Of a stretch of DNA of 64,000 nucleotides, positions 1 to 10,412 are shown piece after piece. A program made the translations under genes and the position numbers. The first letter of the stretch is position 1, and each line of letters begins with the position of its first letter. The DNA is from Bretschneidera sinensis (taxonomy: Eukaryota; Streptophyta; Magnoliopsida; Brassicales; Akaniaceae), in NCBI GenBank assembly GCA_023935145.1, contig CM043705.1:52336084-52400083 (forward strand), written 5' to 3'. Below the pieces are notes generated by a model that saw only the letters and a program-made list of their open reading frames with translations, searched no databases and was not told the origin of the DNA.

Positions 1-230
1 ACTAATGAGAAAATAAAATAAAAATTTATTTGTAAATATTCATGCATATTACGTTGTGTAAAATGTTTAAGTCAATATCATATTGATGTATCTCCTCTGT
101 TAAGGGTTGAAGACTGATGTAAAAATTTCTATTGGTGTTATTTTTATTGTTTCATATATGTATCGTGCTAGGATTTTCAAAATGTGATGACACCATTTCG
201 GGAGTGGCCAACCCGGGATGGGTCGTTACA
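1..230 (+). repeat. Gypsy-1 5' LTR, partial (3' part only)
   Basis: Matches 6427-6656 of the 3' LTR base for base apart from about nine substitutions. It ends GGTCGTTACA, followed at once by the primer site. The beginning lies outside the window. Confidence 0.95.
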
Positions 231-234
231 ATTT

Positions 235-246
235 TGGTATCAGAGT
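235..246 (+). other. Gypsy-1 primer binding site, initiator Met-tRNA type
   Basis: TGGTATCAGAGT lies four bases after the LTR end. It is one base off TGGTATCAGAGC, the complement of the initiator Met-tRNA 3' end. Gypsy-3 carries the perfect version at 31969-31980. Confidence 0.92.
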
Positions 247-331
247 ATTAGGTTTTATAATTCTGTAGACTACATAAACAGAAAAAAAGTGAAAGAATAA
301 AATAAATTATATTTTAATGAATAGTCTGAGG

Positions 332-1570
332 ATGACATGTAGACACACTAGAGCTAGTGTTAGAGTTGTTGATTTGAGAGGGCGTGGTAGGTCTCCAATA
401 TTCTTGACAAGTCGAGGTTGAATCTGAATCTGTGGTTTCTAGAAGGGAACATGTTAAAAGTATAATTGATATTAGTAAAGGTGTGAGAGAATCTGAAGTT
501 GAAAAAGATGAGCTAAGAAAAGCTCTTACACATGCTCTTAAGAAATGAAGGTAACAGATGATAGAATTGATAGCTTATAGCATAGACTTAATGAACAAGC
601 TAGAGCAGTGCCTGAGGTTGTTGTAAATCCAGTAATGATAAATGTTAAAAAGGGAAAAAATGAGTTTATACACAAGACGCAGAGAGATTGTTTTGTTAGA
701 TGTATTAAGTTGAATATCTTGTTGTTTAAAGGATCTATGAATCCTTTTAAGCCTGAGTTTTGGAAGAATCATGTAGAGAGATTTATTTGGTATTTTACCA
801 ATGACTGTTAGGCAGATGGTCGTCTTTGCTACATTCAAGTTAGAGAAAGAGGCCCTAGAATGGTAAGAGGATATTCTTCACAAGGTAAGTACAGATATTG
901 ATAGACCCTTAACCTGGAATAGGTTTAAGGAGATTTTCCTTGATAAATACTTTCCTTATATCTTTAGAGCACAACAAGATAGAAATTTTATTTGAGACAA
1001 ATGTATTGACTATGACTCAATATGATAAGAGATTTGTGGCTTTATCAAGGTTTGTACCGGGAATGGTAGACCTAGAGGAGAAGAAGTATAAAAGGTTCAT
1101 AGATGAACTATGTTTTAAGATTTGATCAAAACCATCTTACATGAGGTATATGAATTATGTCAGATTAGTGGATAAAACACTTCAGATTGAGAAGGATGTG
1201 ATGGAAATTAGAGGTAGGAGGAATCGACAAAAAATGTCAAGATTTGAAGAATCCAAAGGTGGTACCAGTATGAGTGTGCAGGGTGGGAAACCACCCAGAT
1301 GAGGCATTCACTGTCATAGGGAATTGAAGTACAAAGTCAGAAGCAAGCAGGATATGTTACTTCTGTAGCTCATAATACTATTGGTGGGACCCTTAGATTT
1401 GGGAGACAGGTTATGGAAATTGGGAGTCATGGAAGAGAAAGTAAGTATGCCACTAAGGGGAAGTGGTAATCTGGCGTATGATTAAGAGACAAAAGTTTGT
1501 TATAGATATATTCAGATAAGATATTTATCACAGAATTGTCAAAATTTGAAGTGTTTTATGTGTAGAGAAG
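332..1570 (+). pseudogene. Gypsy-1 gag remnant
   Basis: The likely start is the ATG at 332, in the same context as Gypsy-3 (32063). Recognisable capsid pieces are KGSMNPFKPEFW near 735, an ATFKLE stretch near 830, and DRPLTW followed by LDKYFPYIFRAQQ near 900-975; these are typical of the retrotransposon gag capsid domain. Near 1500-1570 is a CCHC zinc-knuckle relic in which the first cysteine pair is damaged (CYRY). Stops and frameshifts occur throughout. The knuckle runs almost directly into the protease, because the linker seen in Gypsy-4 is missing and the reading frame changes there. The product would have packaged element RNA in the cytoplasm; this copy cannot be made in full. Confidence 0.8.
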
Positions 1571-1792
1571 GTGGACATATCAATGTTTGTGGATCTTGGT
1601 GCAATCCATTCTTTTGCATCCAGTATTCATATGAAGTCTATTGAAGTATATATTAGTCCTTTGATACAAAATATTTTTGTTGAAGTTCTCACTAGAGATA
1701 GAGTGATAATCAAAAATGCTTACAAGGGTTGTGCAATTTGTATCAGTGAAAGAGAATTTGAAGCTAATTTATCATCTTTGAATATGATATAA
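1571..1792 (+). pseudogene. Gypsy-1 aspartic protease remnant
   Basis: A 73-codon open stretch contains VDLGAIHSFASS, the retroviral-type aspartic protease active-site region (D-x-G-A); the family usually has ATHSF, so T is replaced by I. It continues with the expected hydrophobic and VIIKNAYKG segments and stops at ISSLNMI. The usual follow-on LILGMDWL-like segment is present beyond the stop in another frame (RMNWLSTYY near 1810). The domain would have matured Gag-Pol. The active-site aspartate is kept, but the domain is interrupted and detached in frame from gag. Confidence 0.82.
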
Positions 1793-2139
1793 TTTTATTT
1801 AATTTTGAGAATGAATTGGTTATCAACGTATTACGCTTGGATTGATTATCCCAGAAAAAAGGTAGTGTTCAAGATATGGACATGAGGAGTTTAACTTTCA
1901 GGGAAAACATAAGATACTCTCGAACTATTTATTTTGCTCTTACCACTAGGAGATGGTTAAAGAAGGGTTGTAATGAATATTTGGCATACATAATGGATTC
2001 TAGAAAGGAAAGTAGAAAGTTAGAAGAAATCTTAGTAGTGACAGATTTTTCTGATGTACTTCTTGATGAGTTGTCTAGGTTGTCTCCCAGTAAGGAGATT
2101 TAGTTTCCTATAGATGTGATTTTGAGTTCATCACATATA

Positions 2140-2840
2140 TTTAATAGCACCCTACAAGAGTGACACCCATTGAGTTAAAAGAGTTGAAAGTTCAAGAATT
2201 TTTAGATAAATAATTTATCGGAAAAAGAGTGACACCCTTGTGTTGTTCTTAAAAGAGGAAGATGGAACGATGAGATTGTGTATAGACTATAAATAGTTTA
2301 ATAAGAACAAATACCTTTTATCTAGGATAAATGAATTGTTTGAGCAGTGCAAGGAGTGAGAATATTTTCTAAGATAAACCGGAGATTAGGTTATCATCAG
2401 TTAAGGATAGAGAAAAGAGATGTGTCTAAGACTACTTTTGGGACACGTTATGGTCATAAGCTTTTTGTGATGTCATTTGAATTAACTAGTGTTCTAGAAA
2501 CATTATGGACTGCATGAATAGAGTGTTTAAACTATATCTTAACAAGTTAATGGTTGTATTTGACTTTCTGATATAATCTAAGAAGGAAGAACAACATGTG
2601 AAACATTAGACAGTGTGTTGGAGATTCTGATGAGCGAGAAATTATATGTAAAGTTCTCTAAGTGTGAGTGTTGGCTGAATAAAATAACTTTCTTGGAATA
2701 TGTAATATCCAAAAATGGCATAACATTTTATCCACAAAAAGTAGAGACAATGTTGAGTTGGGAGAGACCAACTAATGTGACTAAGATTAGAATCTTCTTT
2801 GGGTTAGATAGTTATTATAGAATATTCCTTTAGAATTTTT
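2140..2840 (+). pseudogene. Gypsy-1 reverse transcriptase remnant
   Basis: Fragments in order: a VTPIELKELKVQEFLDK relic (about 2160), an RLCIDY.. segment (2270), [15 protein letters not shown] (2385-2415), then VVFDF where the family has the FIDD catalytic box (about 2555). Only the last part is open: 2615-2833, with LEILMSEKLYVKFSKCECWLN and the FFGLDSYYRIF connection motif. The catalytic Asp pair is destroyed and followed by a stop. Gypsy-3 carries the same damage, so it was probably present in a shared parent copy. No polymerase activity is possible. Confidence 0.85.
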
Positions 2841-2929
2841 CTATTATTGTAATACTGTTGAATAGACTGACCAAGAAAGAGGTGAGATATGTATAGTGAG
2901 GGAAGTGTGAGAAAAATTTTCAATTACTA

Positions 2930-3345
2930 AAGGAGAAATTGACTACAGCACAAGTATTGGTGTTTCCTTCTGGTGATGAAGGATTTGTGGTGTATAGTGA
3001 TGCGTCATATCAATGATTGAGATATGTGTAACATAGGAAAGCTGTGGCCTATACTTCTAGGCAATTAAAGATTCATGATAGAAATTACCCTACTCATGAC
3101 TTAAAAGGGCTGCTATAGTGTTTACTTTAAAAATTGGAGACATCATCTGTATGGAGCCACTTGTTAGATATTCATTGATTATAAGAGTTTGACATACTTA
3201 CCTGCCCAGAGAGAGTTGAATTTAAGGCAAAGATGGTGGATGGAGTTGAATAGTAATTATAATTGTACGATTCACTATCATCTAGAAAATGCGAAGGTGA
3301 TAGTTGATACATTGAGTAGAAAGTCTACAAGAAGGTTGACTGCCA
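2930..3345 (+). pseudogene. Gypsy-1 RNase H remnant
   Basis: The sequence encodes NFQLLKEKLTTAQVLVFPSG, then VVYSDASYQ (first catalytic Asp in SDAS), KAVAYTSRQLK, YPTHDL, and SLTYLPAQRELNLRQRWW, ending with NAKVIVDTLSRKS. These are the usual family landmarks SDAS, AYASRQL, YPTHDLEL, QRELNLRQRRW and VVADALSRK. Stops fall after ASYQ and after the GATC segment. The normal catalytic Glu region (THDLEL) reads THDLKG, so it is changed. Only the final third is open (3189-3512). Confidence 0.82.
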
Positions 3346-3489
3346 TGGGGAGTCCTGATGTGAAATTGATGATAGATTTAAAAGATATAAGAATGAAGTT
3401 GAATGTCAGTGATAGAGGATCATGGTTAACGAATGTGGTTGTACAATCATTCATAGTAAATGTTTTAGAGATGCAAGGTAGAGATGAAG

Positions 3490-4250
3490 AGATAGAAAAG
3501 ATTAAGCATTGAGTGCTTACTAGAAAGCATTGAGTGCTTACTAGAAAGCATTTTGAGTTCAAAATTTGAAATGAGGGTATTTTGGTATTGAAACATGAAA
3601 ATTGTGTTCCCAATAATGCGGAGTTGAGAAAGAAGATATTGAGAAAGGTGCATGATGGTGTATATTCGATGCACCCGAGTAACAATAAGATGTATAGAGG
3701 ATTGAGACATAATTTTCGATGGTCAGGATTGAAGAGGGATATAGCTGAGATTGTGAGGTTGTATGGAGCACCATTAAGCATAGTGTCAAAAAGAGATGCT
3801 AGATTTACATCTTGGTTTTGGAGAGGCTTTCAGAAAACCACGGGTACACAGTTGCAATTTAATATAATTTTTCATGCTCAGACAAAAAAGACTTTTAGAG
3901 TACTAGAAGATATGTTAAGGGAAAATGTGATGAGTTCTTAGTAAGTTTGAAATGCTTACATGCCATCGATTGAAGTTGCTTATAATAATCAGTATCAAAC
4001 TAATATTGGGATGACACCAATTGAAACATTGTATGGTAGGAGGTGCATAACTCCTATATATTGGGAAGAAATGGGACAGAGAAATATATTTGGTCCATCA
4101 ATTGTCAAGTTAACAACTGGGAGGATCAAATTGGTTAGAGAGAACCGTAAAGCAGCACAGAGTAGACCGAATAGCTATGCTAATACTAAGAGAAGACCTC
4201 TTGAATTTCAAGTAGGTGATTGGGTGAAATTAAAAATATCTCAATGAAAA
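3490..4250 (+). pseudogene. Gypsy-1 integrase remnant with core deletion
   Basis: The zinc-binding region is readable (KKILRKVHDGVYSMHPSNNK, then MYRGLRHNFRWSG). It runs from RDIAEIV directly into RLYGAPLSIVSKRDARF. The family normally has about 70 residues here, including the CxxC of the zinc finger and the first catalytic Asp; these are missing without a frame change. After the gap come FWRGFQKTTGTQLQF, LEDMLR and, in 3960-4247, AYNNQYQTNIGMTPIETLYGRRC and the FQVGDWVKLK tail. Gypsy-3 has the identical junction. The domain cannot catalyse strand transfer. Confidence 0.88.
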
Positions 4251-4289
4251 AATGTGTTGAGGATAAAAAAAAAAATAAAAGTTGAGTGT

Positions 4290-4640
4290 GAGGTAAGTGT
4301 GACCCTATGAGGTTGTTGACGAAGTTGGGCTAGTTGTGAGTAGCCTGGATTTGCCTCCAGAATTAAAACATTTATATAATGTATTTCATGTTTCACTTTT
4401 ATGAAAGTGTTTACATGATGAATATTATAATATTTCGAGCTAAACTATAGAAGTTCAGAAAGATTCGACTTTTGTACAAGTACCAATGAGAATTTTAGAC
4501 AAAAAAACAAATCTTGCGTAATAAAAGAATTTCATTAGTTTAAGTTTTGTGGCGGAATAAGAATGTTAAAGAGATTACACGAAAATGTGAGACAATTACA
4601 AAGAAATATTATTCATATTTGTTTCTGGAGTTAGGAAAGG
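4290..4640 (+). pseudogene. Gypsy-1 integrase C-terminus / chromodomain-like tail remnant
   Basis: Broken frames carry HVFHVSLL-like (about 4385), a KCLHDE-like segment and the downstream RNVEEITRK-like relic, in the position where Tekay-type elements hold a chromodomain. The better preserved copy of this tail is in Gypsy-4 (about 55195-55466). The segment is degenerate and the assignment rests on alignment with that copy. Confidence 0.6.
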
Positions 4641-4664
4641 AAATTTCGGGGACGAAATTTTCCT

Positions 4665-4678
4665 AAGGTGGGTAGATT
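4665..4678 (+). other. Gypsy-1 polypurine tract
   Basis: AAGGTGGGTAGATT sits immediately before the 3' LTR. The equivalent in Gypsy-3 is at about 36184-36197, and in Gypsy-2 and Gypsy-4 on the minus strand. This is the site where plus-strand DNA synthesis is primed. Confidence 0.75.
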
Positions 4679-4886
4679 TGCAATACTCGTAATCGTAAAG
4701 TAAGAATAAAAAAAGTAATTTAATAAATATGACATGAAATTAAAATAATATATATACGAAGGATTTAGTATTAAATAAAATAATTCTTTTGAAGAAAAAA
4801 AACGTGGCAGCAGGTGGAGAAATGAAAAGTGTGCATGTTGGGCAAGTGTTAAAAACGTGGCAGGGGCTGCTGAACTTAGTTTTTGC

Positions 4887-4918
<32 letters not shown>

Positions 4919-6656
4919 TGCCTTTCCTCAATTCAAACTACTATATTTCTTTAAACACTTAGAGACCGAAAGAAATGTTGAAATGGCAAAATTTTGAACG
5001 ACTTACGAGAGAATTTTATAGAGAACTACGAGGAGCTCTAAATAAAACAGAACGTATTAATGTGATGTTTATTTTTGAATTTTTAGCATACATGAAATTT
5101 CTCAAAATTCAAGGTGAGAATTTTCAAAGGGTGTGGTTTATAAAGAATTGAAGAATAAATTAGAAAGTTACTATAAATATTATGTCAGGTATTAACGATT
5201 AGCAACCGAAGAAAATTTCTAAGAGGAACCGGAAAAGCAAAGAGATGATCCACGGGTAGTTTTAAGTGCTACGTGATGAGTTAGATTTACTTTAAGTAAT
5301 CTAGATAAAAATAAAATATCTAGTGATAGTATTAAAATAAATTATTAGTGTATGCTTTGGTGGTAGATGAAAAATTGATTGATAGGAATTTTGGAAACGT
5401 AGAAAATTATTAGGTGAGAAATAATATTTTTGGAATAATAAGTTGATTTAATAATAAAAGTGATAAGTGAAATTCTTGATAAGCTATGGTTGATGTTTTG
5501 ATATGAATTATGAGAAGATGAAATTTAGTGGATCTTGATAAGCTTTGATGGATGATTTGATATGATTTAAGATGAGAAGAATTTAGTGGAATTTTTTTTA
5601 TATAATTCGAGAAAAATCAGGATAGCCAATTTAAATATTTGAATTCATGTTTTTTATTTTATTTTATTGTTCATATGCATATTTCATATCATTGGTCATA
5701 TACATATGCATTAAATAAAAGAAAATAACCGGGAGGGGCGGCTTTAATTGAAAAACTGTGACAGTCAGTATATGTTGGAAATAAAAAGGACACTTTGACA
5801 GACGGTATATGCTGAAAATAAATACCGTGACAGCCGGGATAAGCTGGAAAGAAAAGAACGGTGAGGGGACCGGTCTAAGATAATAAAAACATGTTGACAA
5901 GTGGGAAGACATTCCCTAATAATAATTTATGCATTGTATCTGTTTTAAATATTGATTGCATTGCTGAAATACTGATGTGTGGTTTATTATTGTGAATTTT
6001 ATTTATAGATGAATGAGTCTCACAAAGAGATAATTATGGTGAGAAAGAAATATAGAAGTATGATATGATAAGAACCATCTAAATGGTCGACTTTATGCTG
6101 TGAACCTTATTACGAGGTAATTATGAGATAATTGATGGTCTTAAGGTGAACCAATAAATAAGAAGAAGAGATTGATAGAGAATGAGACTTATGATATGTG
6201 TAGTAATAGTGGAATGCTAGTATCAAGTTGTATGAGATATAAATAATTAAATATTGAAAGACTATTTATATAGATTGAGTATTTATAGTAAATTTAATTC
6301 ACTGAGCTTGTAAAGCTCACCCCTCATTGTACAATGAATTCATGTAGCAAGCAGGACAAATAGTTTAGTGAGTTGAGGTTCAGACGAAATCATTTCTGTA
6401 AGCCATATATGTGTCAACATCCTCAGACTAATGAGAAAATAAAATAAAAATTTATTTGTAAATATTCATGCATATTACATTGTGTAAAATGTTTAAGTCA
6501 ATATCATATTGATGTATCTCCCCTGTTAAGGGTTGATGACTGATGTAAAAATTTCTATTGGTGTTATTTTTTTTGTTGCATATATGTGTCGTGCTAGAAT
6601 TTTCAAAATGTGATGACACCATTTCGGGGGTAGCCAACCCGGGATGGGTCGTTACA
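4679..6656 (+). repeat. Gypsy-1 3' LTR (1978 bp)
   Basis: Begins TGCAATACTCGT (family form TGTAATACCCGT) and ends GGGTCGTTACA. It contains a (TA)n run at 4892-4918 in the place where a TATA box would sit, a duplicated block of about 65 bp at about 5470-5595, and short dyad modules around GACCGGTCTAAG (about 5740-5885). The LTR would supply promoter and polyadenylation signals. Confidence 0.93.
4892..4918. repeat. (TA)n microsatellite in Gypsy-1 3' LTR
   Basis: A pure run of alternating T and A of about 27 bp. The same site has about 75 bp in the Gypsy-3 5' LTR and about 14 bp in its 3' LTR. Confidence 0.9.
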
Positions 6657-6840
6657 GGACCACACGACATAATGAGGGTGATGTGCCCAAAGGAGAGGAG
6701 GTTGTGACATCCCAAAATGGGCGCCAAATATTGGTATCCCACATTGGCTAAAGAGGATGTGACTGAGTTGTTTATGAGTAATTGTCACCTCTACTTGCAT
6801 AATGCGTTTTAAAATTGTAAGGCCTAGTGTACCAAAGTAG
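6657..6840. repeat. Dispersed-repeat remnant with TCCCACATTGG motif
   Basis: GC-richer than its surroundings. It holds GTGACATCCC, TGGTATCCCACATTGGCT and, 60 bp on, TTGTCACCTCTACTTGCATAATGCG. This wording resembles the LTR or leader sequence of other plant retroelements, but I cannot assign a family. Confidence 0.35.
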
Positions 6841-9349
6841 ACAATATTATACCAATTGAGATGTCAGATCGATAATCTAACCATTATAAAAGCTCGATTG
6901 AAATTAATTTGTTATGATCGAGTTTTTCATAGTGCAATGATCGTTGCTAAAATTTGGAATATATTTTGAAATTAAAATTTTTCAAACTACACATCAATTT
7001 TTTCATATTAATTGACAACACTTTCAGAGTTCATTTGGAACCAAAGGAAAATGGGATTCATTTCATTTGTAAATGAACTGAAATTATAATCCATGAATTA
7101 AAATGAATTTTTATATTTGTCTTTCTTACGTCAAATTGTAGAATTCATTTGAATACTTATATTCAAAATGTCTAAAATAAATGAAAATTCAAAAGAGAAG
7201 TGAAATAGAATGTGAGAGGGAGGGGGAAAAAAGTATTTTGGTCAGCACAACATTTTGTTCTTCTTTTTATTAATTTTTTTTTTATAAATTTTAATAAAAT
7301 TTTCAAAAAATATTACATTACACTAACTTCAATGGTTTTAAAAACACTTTTGACTGCATGAAGGAGAAGTTGGGCCTCATATTATGTGCTTGTGTGGTTC
7401 CCTTTTCTATGCTTTCTCTATTACTCCATTATTATTTCGTTTTTATCTTTCACTTTGCTTTTTTGAATTAAAATATAAAAAATTAATAAAATTATTGATT
7501 ACATTAAATTTAGATATGTTTTGCCTCATTTAATATGTAGGACCATTTTGAAAATAAATATCCACTCGGTTATGATAGTACAAGATCATAATTTAACAAT
7601 AATTGAATACATTAAATAACAAATTAATATCATTTCATAATAATCAACATAATATAATAATTGAGTTGATAATAATTTGTATTACTTCGTAAATCATAAC
7701 TGATATCTTTTATAATAAAAGTTACAGTAATCAAAGAGATTTAATCATATAAGAACTATTATAAAATTAAAAAAATTAATTAATAATAAAAATATTAAAT
7801 AATTATTATTTTTAAAAAAATTAAAAAAATTTAATATTAAATTTTTAATTAATTATTATATAATTATTAATAAATTTTATCGATAGCATGATAATTCTCA
7901 TCAAATCAATTAAGTATTACACTCTAAAAGTTAACGTTGCTTTTGAAAATTATAAAGGACTCCGTATACATTACCTATGAGCCTATGACATGTTGACATT
8001 TTTTACATAACACCTTAATAGCATCAGTGGGCCTCATCTCCCGAAGAAATAAAAAATAGAACGCTGATTCAATGATTCTGTCCTCGTGAAAGTTATTGAG
8101 AAAACGTTTGTTAGAAATTATAAAAAAATAAATAATAATTATTTTATAAAAAATTAAAATATTAAAAATATAATTTATTTTTTTTATAATTATTAATAAA
8201 CTGTTTCGATAATTTTAAAAGAAAATCAAATCAATTTTTAAAAAAATAACAGTAGGCCGAATGTTATGATCTAGCATTTTGTCCATTTTTACCACACGTG
8301 TATTAGGAGAGGGCCCACAAGGTCATGTCACGGAATCTTCTAGATTTGAACGCATTGGTTTGAGAGGGTGGGGTAATCAGATCACATGGTTGCAATCAAA
8401 AGATTTGTAGAATTTAAGATATTTTAACGGCTAATAAGTTGTGGGACCATTTATTTATTTGTTGGTTATTGGCAAATCAACGTTTGGTGGTAGACCAGTT
8501 TAATTCTGTTCACTGATATACATATTTGAGAGCAGAAGATTTGGTAATCACGTGATTCTTAAGTAAAGTTTAAAAGATAAAATTATCGTCGTATTTTAAT
8601 TAAACTATTGAACAAATAAATTTTAATAATTATTTTATAAAAATAAATAAAATAATTATCATAATTTTAAGGAAAAAATAAAAAGGAATAGATAATGATG
8701 CTCGTCTAACTTAATAATTAAATTCATCATGTATTATTATTGATTTGATTGTAATTTAAAAATTTAAATTTCAATCGATTAACATAAATCTTGAAAGATA
8801 AATGAAATGGGATATTTAAATCCATTGTACCTTTTTTTTTTTGTTTCATTATTTTTTATTATTTATTTAATTATTAATTTAAAAATAAATAGCAATAATT
8901 GACTCAAATTTAAACCAAAATTAAGCAAATCATTTTTGGGACAATGTCATAACTTATCATTTAATAGTTGATAAGAACATCACGAGCACCTTATAAATTC
9001 CGTGTAGTCTAGTCTACCGAGAAAGATGGGGCCGGCGGTGCAACCACTCCTCTAGGCTCTAGCCATGATTATTTGTTGGTGTTGGGTCAATGCCTTTTGC
9101 GACATTAAGTTATACATTTTTAAAATAAATTTTTTATTTTGAAACTTTCTATGTCATAAATTAAATTTTAAAAAATTATCAATAAAGCTTCAAATATTAT
9201 TAACAAAATTTTAAGGTAAAAAAATTATATATTTTTACTTTAAAAAAAAAAGACTTGATTTTATAGGGACTTCAAAGAAGAGTGATATTTTAGTGAACCA
9301 CGTGTCATTTGATTAGTAAATTAGAAAAATCAACAAACATTGAAATTAA
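6841..9349. other. AT-rich spacer, no gene seen
   Basis: No supported open frame, RNA gene or element end found. There are long A/T runs with self-complementary AATTATTA-type stretches (7740-7880, 8110-8215) and one G+C-richer patch at about 9020-9060. Confidence 0.6.
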
Positions 9350-9934
9350 TTATAAAATATAGTTCTAATTGTATGTTTTGCCTTAATGTTTGGGATAGTT
9401 TCAAGTGCTGCTTAAGTTTTTGTCGGTAGCAATTTTCACTCACATGTTATAAAATTGTTGCAATTGAAACTTTTTGATCAAATTTCTATCATATGAGTCT
9501 TTAGATTAATTTTAACCACAAAGTAAATAACGTGTCAATGAACTATTGATCCTCGTTTAAAATTAATTTAAAACATATTTAAAAAAGAAACTTAAAATAA
9601 AAAAACTAAAATCTTAAATTTTAAAAAATGGAACAAAAAACTAAAAAAGAAAAAAAATTAAAAACAAATCTGAGCTAGGTCCAGAAATTTTTTTTTAAAA
9701 ATGTGCTTTTTTAACTAATTTTTAAAATTACATAAAAGTTTAGGATGTAATTAGCCACATGCGGCTCATGTTACTGAACTGCCGACTTTTGATGGAAAAT
9801 TAGTCGGAACGTATCAATTACAACAATTTCGAAAATCTAAGGTAAATGTTGCTACAAACTATAAAAAAGGGTACTGTATATAACTATCCCAAACAATAGA
9901 GTCACGCATGCAATTAAGCCTAAAATATATTATA
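9350..9934. mobile_element. MITE-like element with long terminal inverted repeats
   Basis: The left arm (about 9350-9500) and right arm (about 9795-9934) are inverted copies. Both contain GTTTGGGATAGTT, and further in AAATTGTTG(C/T)AATTGA. Similarity extends over roughly 140 bp with indels. No clear target duplication and no coding capacity were found. Long TIRs favour a Mutator-like origin, but this is inference. Confidence 0.6.
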
Positions 9935-10050
9935 ACGATCACATTTGAAAGACTTCTATAAGTGATTTTATCAGAAGATGTAAGGAGTTAGTCACGTCCT
10001 GCAAAATTCCTAGGTAAAAACAAGAGGTTGGTTTGGTAGGGATGAAAGAA

Positions 10051-10412
10051 TAAATAGCAAATTTTAATTTCCATCCTTCAAGTTTGTAGTTTGTTTTATT
10101 TACGTTTTTACAATTTGATTTGCCTCAATTAAGTATATGAAGTTTTTGAATGTTTTAATTTACGTTTTTAATTTCAAAATCACTCACTCAACTCCTACAC
10201 GTAAAGTCCTATTAGATCTTACCTTACTAATTTGATAAGTCAGACTAGGTCAAACTTGACCGATCTAAATGAAAAATTTGATCTACAATAGAGTGAATTT
10301 ACAATGAAATATGTATAAAACTTCATGTATATCAGATTGAGATAAATCTAACCTTAACACTATAAACATGACAATTTGCAAACTTGAAGGACAAAAATTG
10401 AAATTTACACGA
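10051..10412. mobile_element. MITE-like element with about 40-bp inverted repeats
   Basis: The left arm has CCATCCTTCAAGTTTG preceded by AAATTTTAATTT. The right arm has CAAACTTGAAGGACAAAAATT followed by GAAATTTAC. Flanks GAATAAA and GAGTAAA may be a decayed target duplication. Noncoding. Confidence 0.6.

Larger units (their letters stand above)
1..6656 (+). mobile_element. Gypsy-1: Ty3/gypsy LTR retrotransposon, 5' end cut by window edge
   Basis: Order on the plus strand: partial 5' LTR, Met-tRNA primer site, gag, protease, RT, RNase H, integrase, chromodomain-like tail, purine tract, full 3' LTR. It belongs to the same family as Gypsy-2 and Gypsy-3 (family A), with matching LTR ends and internal sequence. 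No open frame spans a whole domain, so it cannot encode working proteins. The overlapping 230 bp of its two LTRs differ at about nine positions by hand count, so the insertion looks much younger than its coding decay. The target duplication cannot be tested because the left end lies outside the window. Assignment to the Tekay/Del chromovirus type is inferred from LTR length, PBS and the C-terminal tail. Confidence 0.93.

Noticed and set aside
235..246. Met-tRNA-like sequence as a possible tRNA gene
   Set aside because: Only 12 bases match, at the standard distance from an LTR; it is a primer binding site. The same holds for 19745, 26034, 31969 and 59329.
3278..3789. Long minus-strand frames over the Gypsy-1 RNase H and integrase
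   Set aside because: Mirror frames of recognisable plus-strand domains; the same occurs at 34991-35304 in Gypsy-3.
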